In this document: one piece after another, positions 1 through 11,729 of the stretch
How the letters are laid out: each line of letters starts with the position of its first letter
Numbering within the stretch: the stretch's first letter is position 1
NCBI RefSeq assembly: GCF_963924675.1
Contig: NC_089220.1
Location: 60,708,639-60,772,638, forward strand
Origin: Phocoena phocoena
Taxonomy: Eukaryota > Chordata > Mammalia > Artiodactyla > Phocoenidae
Length of the DNA: 64,000 nucleotides
Direction: 5' to 3'
Translations under genes and position numbers: made by a program
The notes under the pieces: model-generated
The model's database searches: none
The model's input: only the letters and a program-made list of their open reading frames with translations
What the model was told of the DNA's origin: nothing

Positions 1-377
1 AGATAGAGCCAGGAACATGCATATCAATGTTTGCACTCTGACCATTCCCTGCCCCAATTTTAGGTACAGTATACACCATGGCCCCTTGATTACTGCAAGA
101 TATCATTTTTTAAAGGGGAATAATTAAAAATTTGTTATAGTCTCTTATTCACTATACTTGATTGGGTTACAGCTTGATTATGTCATAGCATCATCCAATT
201 ATAAAAAATTACAATGATTAGCCTGAGATGTTAACACATCATGATTTCAGACATTTCACCCTCATCACCTTGACAGCTGCCTACTTGTTATTTTTATAGC
301 AGACTGATCTCATTTATTACACCTTGGTTTTTCCTAATTTCATTTTCTAAGGTATTCATCTTATAGTTCTAAGGGTG

Positions 378-380
<3 letters not shown>

Positions 381-419
<39 letters not shown>
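381..419. repeat. (TG)n microsatellite
   Basis: About 19 TG units, uninterrupted, downstream of the gene. A pure run this long is usually length-polymorphic. Confidence 0.97.
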
Positions 420-421
<2 letters not shown>

Positions 422-619
422 GTTAGGCATTGTGAAAGCTATGTGGATGCTAAGAACCTCTCTACTCACAGGAGATATTAAATAAGAATAGCACTGAGGA
501 TGAGTGCTGTCATTGCTTTGACCTTTGAAGAATCTGTGCCTAGAATCTCACAGGATGCTCACTTTATCAGAGAAATGAATAGTAGAACACATATCTGTAG
601 TGTGTTGGGTCATAATGTC
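420..619. other. Unassigned intergenic sequence
   Basis: Together with bases 1-380, this holds nothing I recognise apart from the TG run between them. Confidence 0.5.
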
Positions 620-850
620 CTGCATTATGAGTGTCCAGACCTGCATTTTATTTAAGTAAACACATCAGATATTTATGAAGCACCAGCTATGTGCCACGAA
701 CTGTGACAAGCATTGGTGATACCATGGTGAACAGGACAGACCTAATCCTTGCCCTCGAAGTTTCTAGTCTAGTGCGGAAGACAGTCATTAAACAAGGATA
801 TACAGATTTGAAGGGTAATCCAAAAGAGTAGGTAGCAGTGCTGTGGAAGT
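620..850 (-). mobile_element. L2 (LINE2) 3' fragment
   Basis: Contains the reverse complement of the common L2 3' end: a tract like 'caccagctatgtgccacgaa', then a phrase on the scheme 'ggtgataccatggtgaac', then the 'gttt..tagtctagtg..gaagacag' block. It is diverged, as expected for an element fixed before placental mammals radiated. Confidence 0.65.
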
Positions 851-1454
851 GTAGAGGAAAAAGACCTAAGCCACCCTCCTAGGGAGAGGAAAATGTCTCT
901 TCCTGAGAATACATTAGCCAGGTAAAGATGGGTGAAGAGAAGACAAGTTGAACATTGGGATCTCATAGTAGATGGTCAAAGTGCCTGTTATTTTTGGAAA
1001 TCAGTGATTCTCAGGCATTGACAAACAAAACATTTTTATGCCACTGGAGAACCTCTAGGAGTGAGATCTTGTTACAACACGCTAAGAAGGTAGATCGAGA
1101 CTCTCATGGCTCAAGGATATTGCTTCTAGCTCCGAGCTCCCTGTCCAGGCACAAATCAACTTCTCTTCTTTCTCACTGAGGAGGCATTATATGTTTTTCC
1201 CTCCCTCAATGTGATTTCTCTTCCAGCTACACCCATCTAGCAGTGACACTATAGAGCACAATGTTTCCTAAAATGTGATATGAGGAACACTGGTATAAAA
1301 AGATTACTTTAGGTAGAACAAGGACAAACTTATTAATAGTTATGCATTTATTTTTACAAATTCCTTCTCTCTAAATAAATTCAATTAATACTAGCAAGTC
1401 AACTTAAAGAAATACATTGAATAAATAAAAATGAAACTACATTTGGATAACATC

Positions 1455-1615
1455 ATTATACTCGAGGTGCTTTAAACCAATTATTTAACCTTTCTGTACC
1501 TCATATTTTTCTTCTGTAAAATGTGAATTATAAGACTGTCTCAAGTATAATGGTGAAATGAAAATGTCCTTAAGCCATAGGTGAGTTTCTGGTACTTAGT
1601 AGATTTTTAGCAAGT
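1455..1615 (+). mobile_element. MIR SINE fragment
   Basis: The core resembles MIR: 'caattatttaacctttctgt', then 'cctcat..ttcttctgtaaaatg', ending with a block like 'ctggtacttagtag'. Old and diverged. Confidence 0.5.
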
Positions 1616-1989
1616 GAAATTTTCTTTTTCTTCCCTTTCTTGCTGCCAACATACTGACCTTTCTACTGTCATTCCTATCTGGTCTGTATTATTAAAGATA
1701 AAATGTAAAATGCTGCCCATTGACTGTATTTCAAATTAAAAGCTCAAGATAATCTTACTACCATCACGCATTTATCTAAGGCTAGGCTAGATACATAGAT
1801 ACTTAGACATAGACATAAATAAATACACATATATGCCAGTACAAAAGAAGTGTTAAAGACTGGAAATCCCTTTTTTGCACTAATAATCATTATGCAGACA
1901 GAGAGCTTTGATGTCATCACGATAAAGGTTATTTAATAGACTATGAGTTCATCTTGTTTTATTTCTCTTTAGGTGAAAAGGAGCAGAGG

Positions 1990-2140
1990 CTTTTAAACTA
2001 GAATAGAGGTTGGCTTTCAGTTCCACCATTTAAAAGCTGTGTGACACTGATCATATAACTGGACCCTTCTGAGCCTCAGTTTCCTCATCTAATGACACCT
2101 GCTACCTTACAAGACATGGGTAAAGAAGTAGAGACAATGA
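1990..2140 (+). mobile_element. MIR SINE fragment
   Basis: Clear MIR core: 'agctgtgtgacactgatc', then 'gagcctcagtttcctcatct'. No intact promoter boxes. Confidence 0.7.
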
Positions 2141-3356
2141 ATGTGAGGCAGAGAACACTATACCTTGCCTGGTCTGGCTTAGCCTATGTGTGGACCAAGA
2201 AAAGGGCCTCAGGTGGAAAGTTGTAGGTTCTTGCAAGAGGTTGGGGGTCAGTACAGACAGAAACTGTGGGTACCCAGGGGATGTGGACCCGGGGTCACCA
2301 CGTAGCATTTTGGCATGTTAGATATGATTTGCTCCATTACGCTATCATGGCCCTTGGTTTGTATCATTCCTGCCTATTGTTATAAGTATTTGTATGTAAT
2401 CAGGAAAAAAATATTAAATTACTAATTGTCTTAGCATGGGTTGTCCCAGAAAGCAGAGCCAGAGGAAAATGTTTCTGGGCAATGACTTTTTCAAGAAGTG
2501 CAAACCCAAAAAAGCAGGAGCAGTAACAAAAGGAAGCAAAGCAGGGAAGCCAAAAGCCAAAAGCACCAGCAGAAGATACATCTCGAAGCTGGCTGCTAGT
2601 ACGTGTGAACTGATTGCTTAATCTCCAAGGACCATCCTCCAGGAGGCTGTATAAACCAAGTGCCTCAGGACACTCCACCAAGAGATGGAAAAGAGCCTAT
2701 CTACTAGTTCCTTTCTCTCATCATCAAAAGTTCATTTGACAGGGACTTGGGTCCCCTGCACATCTGCCAGGCACGTGGCTGAGCACTACCGCAGCAGGTG
2801 ACATCTCAGCTTTAAAAGAGATGCCCAGCGCTGTAGGTGAGAGATGTGTGGCTGGGGCACAAGATGAGGGTCTGTCTGTGGGTGCATGAGGTTGGCCTGA
2901 ATCTCATCTGTGGCCGGGCTGGGACTAAAGGTTCTGGAGACGAGTGAGAATGAGAGGATCTGAAGAGGCACATTAAAGGTGTCTGAATCACCAACTGAAA
3001 TAACTTACTAGGCACTACACAGTCCTCACATGGACCCACATATCATGCTAAGAAAACTATCCTGAAAGACTGTGAAGAATCCCCACATTGGCTTACGAAT
3101 AAAAATCAGCTTTGTATTGTGAAAATCTGGTACATCAAACTGAAAACAAAGGAAACTGAGTAGATAGGGGTATTTTTTTCCACAATGCCTCATCTCAGTG
3201 AACACACGTCTCTGAGGAGCTGGAGATGTACTGGAAGAATGAAACGAAGAAGGAAAATAAACTGAGTGAAGCAAATCTAAATGAGTTTACAAGTCAGGAA
3301 GCCTTGTTACTATCAGTGAGATAAAGGAAAGGGGTTCTCCGGTTCACCAAAGAGAT
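2141..3356. other. Unassigned intergenic sequence
   Basis: No repeat or exon recognised. Short open frames exist, including a basic 61-codon frame at 2436-2621, but none has context or family resemblance. Confidence 0.5.
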
Positions 3357-4062
3357 ACCCTATTAAGAATTTTTACCATACGACCCAGCAATCCCACTAC
3401 TGGGCATATACCCTTAGAAAACCATAATTCAAAAAGAGTCAAGTACCACAATGTTCATTGCAGCTCTATTTACAATAGCCAGGACATGGAAGCAACCTAA
3501 GTGTCCATCGACAGATGAATGGATAAAGAAGATGTGGCACATATACAGAATGGAATATTACTCAGCCATAAAAAGAAAGGAAACTGAGTTATTTGTAGTG
3601 AGGTGGATGGACCTAGAGTCTGTCATACAGAGTAAAGTAAGTCAGAAAGAGAAAAACAAATACGCATGCTGACATATATATATAGAATCTAAAAAAAAAA
3701 AAAAGCGGTTCTGAAGAACCTAGGGGCAGGACAGGAATAAAGACGCAGACGTAGAAAATGGACTTGAGGACACGGGGAGGGGGAAGGGTAAGCTGGGACG
3801 AAGTGAGAGAGTGGCATGGACATATATACACTACCAAATGTAAAATAGATAGCTAGTGGGAAGCAGCGGCATAGCACAGGGAGATCAGCTCCATGCTTTG
3901 TGACCACCTAGAGGGGTGGGATAGGGAGGGTGGGAGGGAGACACAAGAGGGAGGAGATATGAGGATATATGTATATGTATAGCTGATTCACTTTGTTATA
4001 AAGCAGAAACTAACACACCATTGTAAAGCAATTATACTCCAATAAAGATGTTAAAAAAAAAA
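3357..4062 (+). mobile_element. 5'-truncated L1 (ORF2 C-terminus, 3' UTR, A-tail)
   Basis: This begins in the last part of L1 ORF2: a 73-codon open frame at 3451-3672 carries the Cys/Trp-rich C-terminal region, with phrases such as [12 protein letters not shown] and MEYYSAIKRKE. The G-rich 3' UTR and an A-tail near 4051 follow. It closely resembles the 3' 700 bp of the longer L1 at 52724-60041, so the two are probably related subfamilies. No exact target-site duplication is visible. Confidence 0.88.
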
Positions 4063-4238
4063 AGAAATTTTAGCTGTTTTAATGTATTTCTACTTGTCAA
4101 GTTCTATGATGCACTAATTATAAGTGTATGCAGATTTTTTATATTCTTGTATGACATATGCATTAAAGAGGCAGAGGCATGTCAAGGAAAGCGGACGCTC
4201 CAAATCTTTATAGGTGCTGTTCTGGAAGGGAGGCAACA

Positions 4239-4322
4239 TGAAAAAGAGGAACGTTGGAAAAACATGAGTAGCGGGAAGAATGAAAAAGAGGAACGTTGAA
4301 AAAACATGAGTAGTGGGAAGAA
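4239..4322. repeat. 42-bp tandem duplication, two copies
   Basis: Copies at 4239-4280 and 4281-4322, each starting 'tgaaaaagaggaacgttg', differ at two positions (g/a and c/t). They lie just beyond an L1 tail. Confidence 0.93.
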
Positions 4323-4807
4323 TACAGACCTGTGTAGATATTGTTCAAAGGAGGAGAGAGGATATGTGCTTGACTTCAATTTCTTTATAGTCATCAGCTC
4401 TCTATTTTTTTTGATCTGGATACTGTTGATTACATTTAGGTATTGATGAAAATGTCAATGAGACATTTTCTAAAATCACACAGTATTATTTTAAAAAGAA
4501 TTATTTTACTTTAAAGAAAATATTTTGTGTTAGTATGTCCCTTGAGAAACATTCTCATTTAAATTCTACACCTTGTGAAGAAACTGAATTATTGAGTTGT
4601 TCCAAATCTGCAGAAAATGATCTGAAAGTTTTATAATTAATATATAACAAAAAGGTGTTGCTAAAATGCATTAAAGAATTATATAAAAGACTAAACATAA
4701 AGCACAAAACAATGAAGATAGTGCAAACTTTTTTTAAAGCAACAAATACTTTTCAATTTATGGAAGAACAGCTGTGTAAACTACTACAGAATCCATGGTC
4801 TATGTAG

Positions 4808-4944
4808 TCATACCACTGAGGCATGTTCTTGAAGATAAAGTGCTTGGTTATAGTCTGCCACAGCTTCATCAATCAGACCTATTTTACCACGAACTTCTGC
4901 TCTAAGATTATATACTAGAGCATCATTAGGTTTCAAAGACAGAG
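4808..4944 (-). CDS. TTC6: TTC6 last exon, with stop codon (residues 799-843)
   Basis: The acceptor is TTTTACAG. Two bases complete Ala 799, and the frame runs through a last TPR (LVYNLRAEVRGKIGLIDEAV, then ADYNQALYLQ) to the C-terminal HASVV and a TGA at 4808-4810. I take this as the terminal exon because no further TPR-like exon is visible in the 4.8 kb below. One caution: the last two codons read GTA TGA, so a splice donor GTATGA at 4813-4808 could instead end the exon at 4814 in phase 0. No perfect AATAAA on this strand is close by; weaker variants lie near 4629 and 4077. Confidence 0.82.
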
Positions 4945-5393
4945 CTGTAAAAGAAAAAAATTTCAAGATATGTTTTATGCTAGCACTCAAAAAGCTTCAC
5001 TTTTTTAAATAAAAAATTTATAATATAAGAACTTTAGTATTATCTATTTGAAAACATTTTTCCTCATATGTACCTAATTATTTAGTTAAATTTAAAACAT
5101 TGAATCTTTCTAAGAAAATTAACTTGGGAAAACACAGTACAATGTCTTTTTTGAAAGGCTGGCAATGTTTATGTATGGTTTCCCTAATAATTTTCTATGT
5201 CTTAGCTTACCAATGCTGTAAGTTATTACATAAAGGAATCCATACTGATTACATTAAAGATATGATATATAAAACCATTAATTCTAATGTTAGTTTATCT
5301 AGGCAAATAGACTTGATGATTTTCTTCTTTTGTCATCAAAAACAAACAAATCAACCATTATAATATTAATCAAAAAATTACAAAAAAATATAC
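4945..5393. other. Intron between exons 17 and 18
   Basis: 449 bp, AT-rich. No repeat or extra exon recognised. Confidence 0.7.
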
Positions 5394-5619
5394 CTTTACT
5401 TAGGTCTTCTTCAGCTAGTTGATATTGCTTTAAACAACAGTAGAAGTATGCTCTGTTAAAATATACTGCAGCCCAAAATGGACAGCTTTCAACTACATGT
5501 GCAAAGTCTTCTTTTGCTTCTTCATATCTCTTTAATACTGTATTTGCAATAGCTCGATTCATGGTAGCACATTCATTTTCTGGATCAAACTTTAAAGCCT
5601 TTGAGAAGTAGTCAATAGC
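5394..5619 (-). CDS. TTC6: TTC6 exon 17 of window (residues 724-799)
   Basis: The longest exon here, 226 nt, with acceptor TTTATAG and donor AAG|GTATAT. It enters in phase 0 at helix B (AIDYFSKALKFDPEN) and leaves one base into an Ala codon. It spans two further TPR units (TMNRAIANTVLKRYEEA and VYFNRAYFYCCLKQYQLAEE). The join to exon 18 restores a consensus helix (DLSKALSLKPND). Confidence 0.91.
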
Positions 5620-6785
5620 CTATAAAAATGCGAAGATAATGATAATCTGAATATATTTTAATTGGCAGCTATACAGCAACTTGAAACACTTTTAATATAA
5701 AACTAAGGCCAGTGGCACACTGAGGAGATAGTGGAAGCATTTCATTCCAGATACAGATGATAAGGAGATGCCAGCATCTGTAGAGAATGTAAAAGACGAT
5801 AATAAAACCAACCAATAGTTGGTCTGCTTTTTGTTATCACCATGTGTCAGCAGTTTTAGACAGTGTCAGAGATAAAATACTCTCTGCTGAGGTGAAATGT
5901 TCCACTACCACCTCCCCCTCCCCCACTACACACAAATCTCACATCCCTGTACAGCACTAGAAAAAAGTAAAATATAAGTTAGAAAAGAAGGTCACACAGG
6001 AGGATAAATGTAAGTTCGAAAATTAACATTTTTCATATAAAAGCAGAGTAAGGACTAAAGAGAGAAGTGAATTTTGAAAATAAAGTTCTAAACCTTACCA
6101 AAAGAGATTAAAAACTCCGTTATACTATGAAAAGCTATGAAGGAAGGAAGACAGAAGATTAAAATCAGCTTGTCAAGATGATCAAAAACTCTAGATGATT
6201 CACAACTCGTCATCAAGCCGGAAGGGACCCTCCAAATTGTGGTCCATCGACTGGTGTTGGGGTCTTGATCAACAGTAAGTTAGAAAAATTTAAAAAACTG
6301 GTCCTTCATCACACATAGCTTGAGATGCCGATTAGACACCCTATTACTCAAGGTAGGAATCTCATCTCTAACTCTATGATGGATGGAAAATGTGCCTCCT
6401 ACTTTAAAACTTCCCTAAAGGAAAAGTTGTTTTTAACAATATGGCTTGCTGTCTCCAATTCCTTACCACTCGACTTTTCCCCAGTACAGCACGGTCTGGG
6501 TTCTATCTACCTCCCCCTAGCCCATGAGGTCTGCTCTTGCTAAGGCTGAAGATGTCATCAAGCCCAGTAGGCATTTTCTAGTCCTTTCTTTCCATGGCAC
6601 TTCTGTGGCACGGATGCTCTTGGTCTCTCCTTCCCTCTTAAAACTCTCTCTGTCCTTGAGACAGGGTGTCTCCCTAGTTTTTCCCCTACCTCTCTGATCA
6701 TTTTCTATCAGTCTTCTTCATGGAACTATTTTTCTCTATATTTCTCAGGGATGTGTCCTCAGTTCACTTCCATTGTGGGTGAAGT
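5620..6785. other. Intron sequence, unassigned
   Basis: First part (left end) of the 8.3 kb intron between exons 16 and 17. I see no element I can name. Confidence 0.5.
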
Positions 6786-7050
6786 GAAACATTGAGAGCA
6801 TGGTGGCCAGGAGCCCAGACCATGGGGCCAGATTTCTAGGTTCAAACCCTGGCTCTACCACTTATTAGCTCTATGTCCTTTGGTGAGTAACTAAATCACT
6901 CTGACTCGATTTTTCTTGTCTATAAAATGGAGGCAACAAATTGAACCCTACTTTCAGTGCTGCTATGAGGATTAAGTGAGCTGACAGGTAAAGTACTGAG
7001 AACGATATGCAGATTATAGTAAGGACTCAGTCAATTATTATTGATACATC
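6786..7050 (+). mobile_element. MIR SINE, nearly full length
   Basis: The head includes 'aggttcaaaccctggctcta' (pol III B-box region). The core is 'ccacttattagctctatgtc', then a 'tctataaaatgg' block, 'gaggattaagtgag', and a 3' end like 'aaggactcagtcaattatta'. This is the best preserved MIR in the window. Confidence 0.85.
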
Positions 7051-8650
7051 ATTTTTTTTGCCAGCGTCTACAAATGGAGAGATGTCATAGCCCTCAGGTA
7101 ATACTCCATGAATTTTACTGCCTGAGACTTTTGAGAAGCAATTAGATCAAGATTGTGTGACCCATCTCATCCCAGAATGGGAGCTATTCTATGCTGTAGT
7201 TAAGTGCAATTTAAGGATCCCTTAAGATGGCAGCAGAATTGACATCCCTCTGTGAAGAGCTTAAATTAAAGACAATTCACTCCTGAACAGGAGGCTGGAC
7301 TCACAGTCATTATAAATGAGGCAAGGGAATGACTCGAAGCAGAGCCAAGATTTCCTTCAAAAATTAATTTGTTTCATTTTAATTCACCAGTAAATGATCA
7401 ATAAAGGCTACACAATTCTACATCACAAAAGCATGACTTGCAATCAGGTAGGAGCAAATGCCTACCTCAGCTAAAATAAACTTAGTAAAACACAATAGTA
7501 TGGTTAACTCTGAACAATGTAACTTTCTATTATAGCTTTGAAAACATACTACTTAGATAATGAAAGCCTATAAATTTAATGAGGTTACTTGAAGAACAGG
7601 AGCATTAACTATGAAGTAGTTAGAGGCCAAAGATGCCTGCCACAATAGATGGCCTTGATTTAACAATTGGCCTAATGCCCTCATATCTGTAAGTAATTAG
7701 GAAGCAGATCCAGGTATTTTTTAAGTCACCTGTAATTCATGACACATGCATGTAGCTCATCCAATTGTGGTTTAAAACCATTAAGTCACTAACCAACCAT
7801 AAAAGAAGCCAGAACACACACATGTTTTAACCCTTTAGAGACTATCTGGTCTGTTGAGGGACCCTTCCTCCTGGCGCTAAACCTTCTTTCCATACATCAG
7901 AAACAAAGCGGGAGGGGGAGGATGGACAGGAAATAGAAGAATTTGCTCCACAAAGAAGCATAGAGCATACCAAAATAGCTGAATAACTACTCTCAAAGTC
8001 TGCTTGTCTCTGAAGGGAGCACATACTGCAAAGCCCGAGTATCCAGTATATCAAGACAGAGAGCGGAATACATTTTAGATCAAATATTTGCCCAGCTGAT
8101 GTGTCCCCAGCTTGGGGGAGCAAGAGCCATACTTAAAAAAAAAAAAAAAATCAAAGATCAAACTACACTTTAGATCTAACCAAATAGTTTTATACATGAT
8201 GTCCATAGAGTGATTAAGGACAAATAAGTTTAAATGTGGGGGTCTCCCTCTCATGTGGACCTTAAACACTGATAGAAACAGAAAATTGCCCTGGGCACTG
8301 TGTTTGTCTAATGCTCATTAACTAACTCTACAATGCAGAGAAACATTGCCAAGACCCAGTCAGAGTGTGGTCTGAGCTTGAGGAAGTTTAAGGCAACTGA
8401 CCCTGGCCTGTCAGCCTAGGAAAACATTAGCCTCCCAGCTGTCTGAGGTCTGAGCTATGACAATCTCATTCATGCCTTATATAATAATACCTTTGATAAT
8501 TCTCTGTCCCAGCAGCTAGCTTCACCAGTGAGGTCAACCAGCCTCATCACAGGGGTCAGCAAGCTAACTGATCTACCTTGGGAAACAGCTAAACTAAGGC
8601 AATGGCAGTAGAAATAGAATGGAAAGGGCATATCTGAGAAAAAAACTAAG
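7051..8650. other. Intron sequence, unassigned
   Basis: Unique-looking sequence with one poly-A run near 8136-8151. No exon or named repeat recognised. Confidence 0.5.
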
Positions 8651-9052
8651 GAGGAAATTTGACAGGATTAGATGACTGATTAGATGAAGAAGTTGAAGAG
8701 AAAGTTACAACTGATGCTAATATTTTTACTCAGGTGACTCCATGGAATGACATCTTGAAATGAGACAGGGTTATACGAAGAAGAGCTGGACGGGGTGTAG
8801 AGGATAGAGAGATTAATTCAGTTTTGGCTCTCATGCACTTGTAAAACATCCAGTTTTAGCAACTCGTGATAAATATGGGTTAGGAGCTCAGAAGAAAGGT
8901 GGAGGCTGACATGTAGTATAAGCCATGGGTATAGATGGACTTTCTGAGTAAGGAAATATGGAGAGAAGAGAAAGCAGTGTGATTCCTGGCATTAAAGAGC
9001 TTAACTGGAATGAGGAGATAAGAGACTAACACACAGAAACAAGTGTGGAGTG
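8651..9052 (-). mobile_element. L2 internal fragment
   Basis: Reads as the reverse complement of the L2 internal region. Blocks such as 'ttgacaggattagatgac', 'attcagttttggctctcatg' and 'gggtatagatgga' occur in the order known for L2. Diverged. Confidence 0.5.
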
Positions 9053-9423
9053 ACAGAAAGCCGTACTGAATCTGTATAGAAATAATTATATACAAAGCAG
9101 TATGGAGTCAAGATCTCACTTTAAATTTAATCACAACCTCAAATGAGAACTTGACGTTGTCTGGTGGTTCTACTATACTTCCCTAGAACATTCACCCTAC
9201 CACTCTCTAAAATAATTATTTCACCCTACCACTCTCTAAAATAATTATTTCACAGAAAGCCGTACTGAATCTGTATAGAAATAATTATATACAAAGCAGT
9301 ATGGAGTCAAGATCTCACTTTAAATTTAATCACAACCTCAAATGAGAACTTGACGTTGTCTGGTGGTTCTACTATACTTCCCTAGAACATTCACCCTACC
9401 ACTCTCTAAAATAATTATTTCAC
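9053..9423. repeat. Exact 172-bp tandem duplication with a 29-bp inner repeat
   Basis: Bases 9053-9224 and 9252-9423 are identical by eye over 172 bp, offset by 199 bp. A 29-bp unit starting 'caccctaccactctctaaaa' occurs three times, at 9193-9221, 9222-9250 and 9392-9420. The layout is A-B-B-A-B. Perfect identity in neutral intron sequence means a very recent event or an assembly duplication. Confidence 0.95.
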
Positions 9424-9429
9424 ATTTTC

Positions 9430-10470
9430 TCTTCAAAACTCCTAGCCATACTCTCCCCCTTTATACCTGTCCATCCTCACTCTTAACTGGTAACTGGTAC
9501 TCATATTCCATGGAAAAAATGTAATCATTTAAGAGAAATACCTACTATCAAAATCTACCTAGCTACAGCCAGCTGTGCCCCAACTCTCTGCCTTCCCTCA
9601 TAACATGATGGATAGTGTGTCCTGCTCCCTTCAAAGGCCACCCCTGGAACTTCCAAACTTTAGCCCCAACAAATCCTCAAAGATTTTGATCCTAATTATC
9701 CCTGCCACTTTCCCCTGCACCAACAATTTCTCCCTTTCTACTAGATCCTTTCATTAACACAGGAGCATGAATCAGCATCCCTCATATTTTAAAAAATTAA
9801 AAATACAAACACCTTACTCCACTCTAGCCACCACCCCCATTTCACTACTTCTCTTCACAGAAGAAGTTTTCAACTCGTTGAACTGTCTCTAATTCTTCAC
9901 CTCACATTTTCTCCACAACCCTTTCCGCTCAAGGCTCTGATGCCATTGAGACTCCAACAATGTTCTTGCCAAAGTCATCAATGATTTTCTCCATCCTCCC
10001 CTTCCTTGACTTCTCAGCAGCATTTGACACAGGACACATTTCCCTTCTTAAAGTACTTTATTCTTGAGGTGATATCATGCTCTCCTGCTTTCCTTCCCAA
10101 CATCCTGACTGGATACTCCCCACTCGGTCTACACTCTGGAGTCTCCTCTCTACTTCACTTCCAAACACTGGTATTGTCCCAGGGCTTGCTCCTTAAACCC
10201 CTTCTCTCCATCTATTCTATCCACCCAGGTAATCTCATATAGTCCCACACTGTATGTTAGTACTGATATAAAGATGCTTAAATAAGATGGTATTAGATAT
10301 TTATCACTACTAATATTGTTTATTTTCTATTTCTTCCTCCAATAAAATATAAGCTACATCATAAAAGAAGTCTTCCTTATCTTGTTTAGCTCTGTATCCT
10401 CAGGATCTTAATTCCCAGCACATGGCAGGTACATTATAAATATAAGGAGATTGAAAGAATGAAGAACTAA
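9430..10470 (+). mobile_element. L2 fragment with reverse-transcriptase region
   Basis: Around 10000 it contains 'cttctcagcagcatttgaca', which encodes the FSAAFDT motif of L2-type reverse transcriptase. Further on it shows 'tgtcccagggcttgctcctt', and ends with an L2-like tail near 10420. The frame is broken by many changes; it is a relic. Confidence 0.7.
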
Positions 10471-11481
10471 GTGGAATCAGGAAATATCTTCTCAGCTTTT
10501 CCAGCAAAATACAGACAAGGACTTTAGCCTCTCGGTAGATAAAGGTGCCCCAAAGATCATTTTTAAGGGGTATGGTGACAGTATCGGGTGTTAGAGGAGA
10601 ATACAGAGGTTACAGATCTCAGAAAATGCAAGCAATAAAAACAACTTTTTAAAATGAGAATGCTATCTTAGAAGCAACGACTGTGAAAAGTTCTGAGAAA
10701 CACAGAGCTTGTGGTAGAAGCCTTCCCAAACCAGGCTAGGCTAGAAAGGACATACTGTAAAGTCCTGTGCAATAGCATCAGTGGTAGCTCAACTTGGAAA
10801 GTTACCATGGCCTATCACCGTATCTCTCACAAGAAAATCTGCTATTAGTCCAGGAAAAAAAAAAAATTATCCCATTCAAATATAAGGAACAGAAAAGTAA
10901 TTTGCATGCCTTCATTGTAAAAAACAAAGATAAAAAAGTAAGAGTTTAATTTTTGGAAAGATCATAAAAACTGCCCAGAAAAAAATGTATTCCTACAATG
11001 CAGATAAAAATTATAATGTAACATTATAAAATAAACTAGAAAAAATTGTTAAGGAAGAAACTGCATTTAAGAAATAAATAAATAAATAATAAAGGATCTT
11101 AGAAAAAGGATCTTCCTGGCCAGGAAGATATGTCACGGAAATGGGACAGAACTAAAAAAAAAGTTTTAAAGAAACCTGGATCATAAGGTCAACAAGGGAA
11201 TAATAGAAAACACAGTAAAAATTTAGGGGATGCAAAAGAAAATGAAACAGACATTAAAAGATAAACATTTGAAAAAAATAATTGGCATACAGGAGTCAAA
11301 AGACGTCCTATTTATAATCATTGGTATTCATCCCCAATGAAGAAAATCAAAACAATGAAATAGAGAAAAATATTTACACTGAATTCAACAAAGATTTTCT
11401 GAAATCTACATATTGAAAATGCACACTCTGTACTTGATAACTTTGACCCCAAAAGCTTAACTCTAACACATACTTTTAAGT
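10471..11481. other. Intron sequence, AT-rich
   Basis: Contains short A-runs near 10855 and an AAAT repeat near 11078-11090. No exon or clear family recognised; parts may be very old L1. Confidence 0.45.
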
Positions 11482-11499
11482 AAAAAAACTTTTCACTTA

Positions 11500-11712
11500 T
11501 GGGCTTCCCTGGTGGTGCAGTGGTTGAGAGTCCGCCTGCCGATGCAGGGGACACGGGTTCGTGCCCAGGTCCGGGAAGATCCCACATGCCACGGAGCAGC
11601 TGGGCCCGTGAGCCATGGCCGCTAAGTCTGCGCGTCTGGAGCCTGCGCTCCACAACGAGAGAGGCCACAACAATGAGAGGCCCACGTACTGCAAAAAAAA
11701 CCAAAACAAAAC
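11500..11712 (+). mobile_element. CHR-type tRNA-derived SINE
   Basis: Starts 'gggcttccctggtggtgcag' and has the B-box-like 'gggttcgtgccc'. It ends in an A-rich tail of AAAAC units. Near-exact target-site duplications flank it: 'aaaaaacttttcactta' within 11482-11499 and again at 11713-11729. It is a young, complete insertion, antisense to the TPR gene. Confidence 0.95.
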
Positions 11713-11729
11713 AAAAAACTTTTCACTTA

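Noticed and set aside
381..419. CRISPR-like or structured repeat array
   Set aside because: It is a plain TG microsatellite. No spaced repeats occur anywhere in the window, and the DNA is mammalian.
2436..2621. Basic 61-codon open frame, rich in Lys
   Set aside because: No family resemblance, no splice or promoter context, and an equally long frame on the other strand. Looks like chance.
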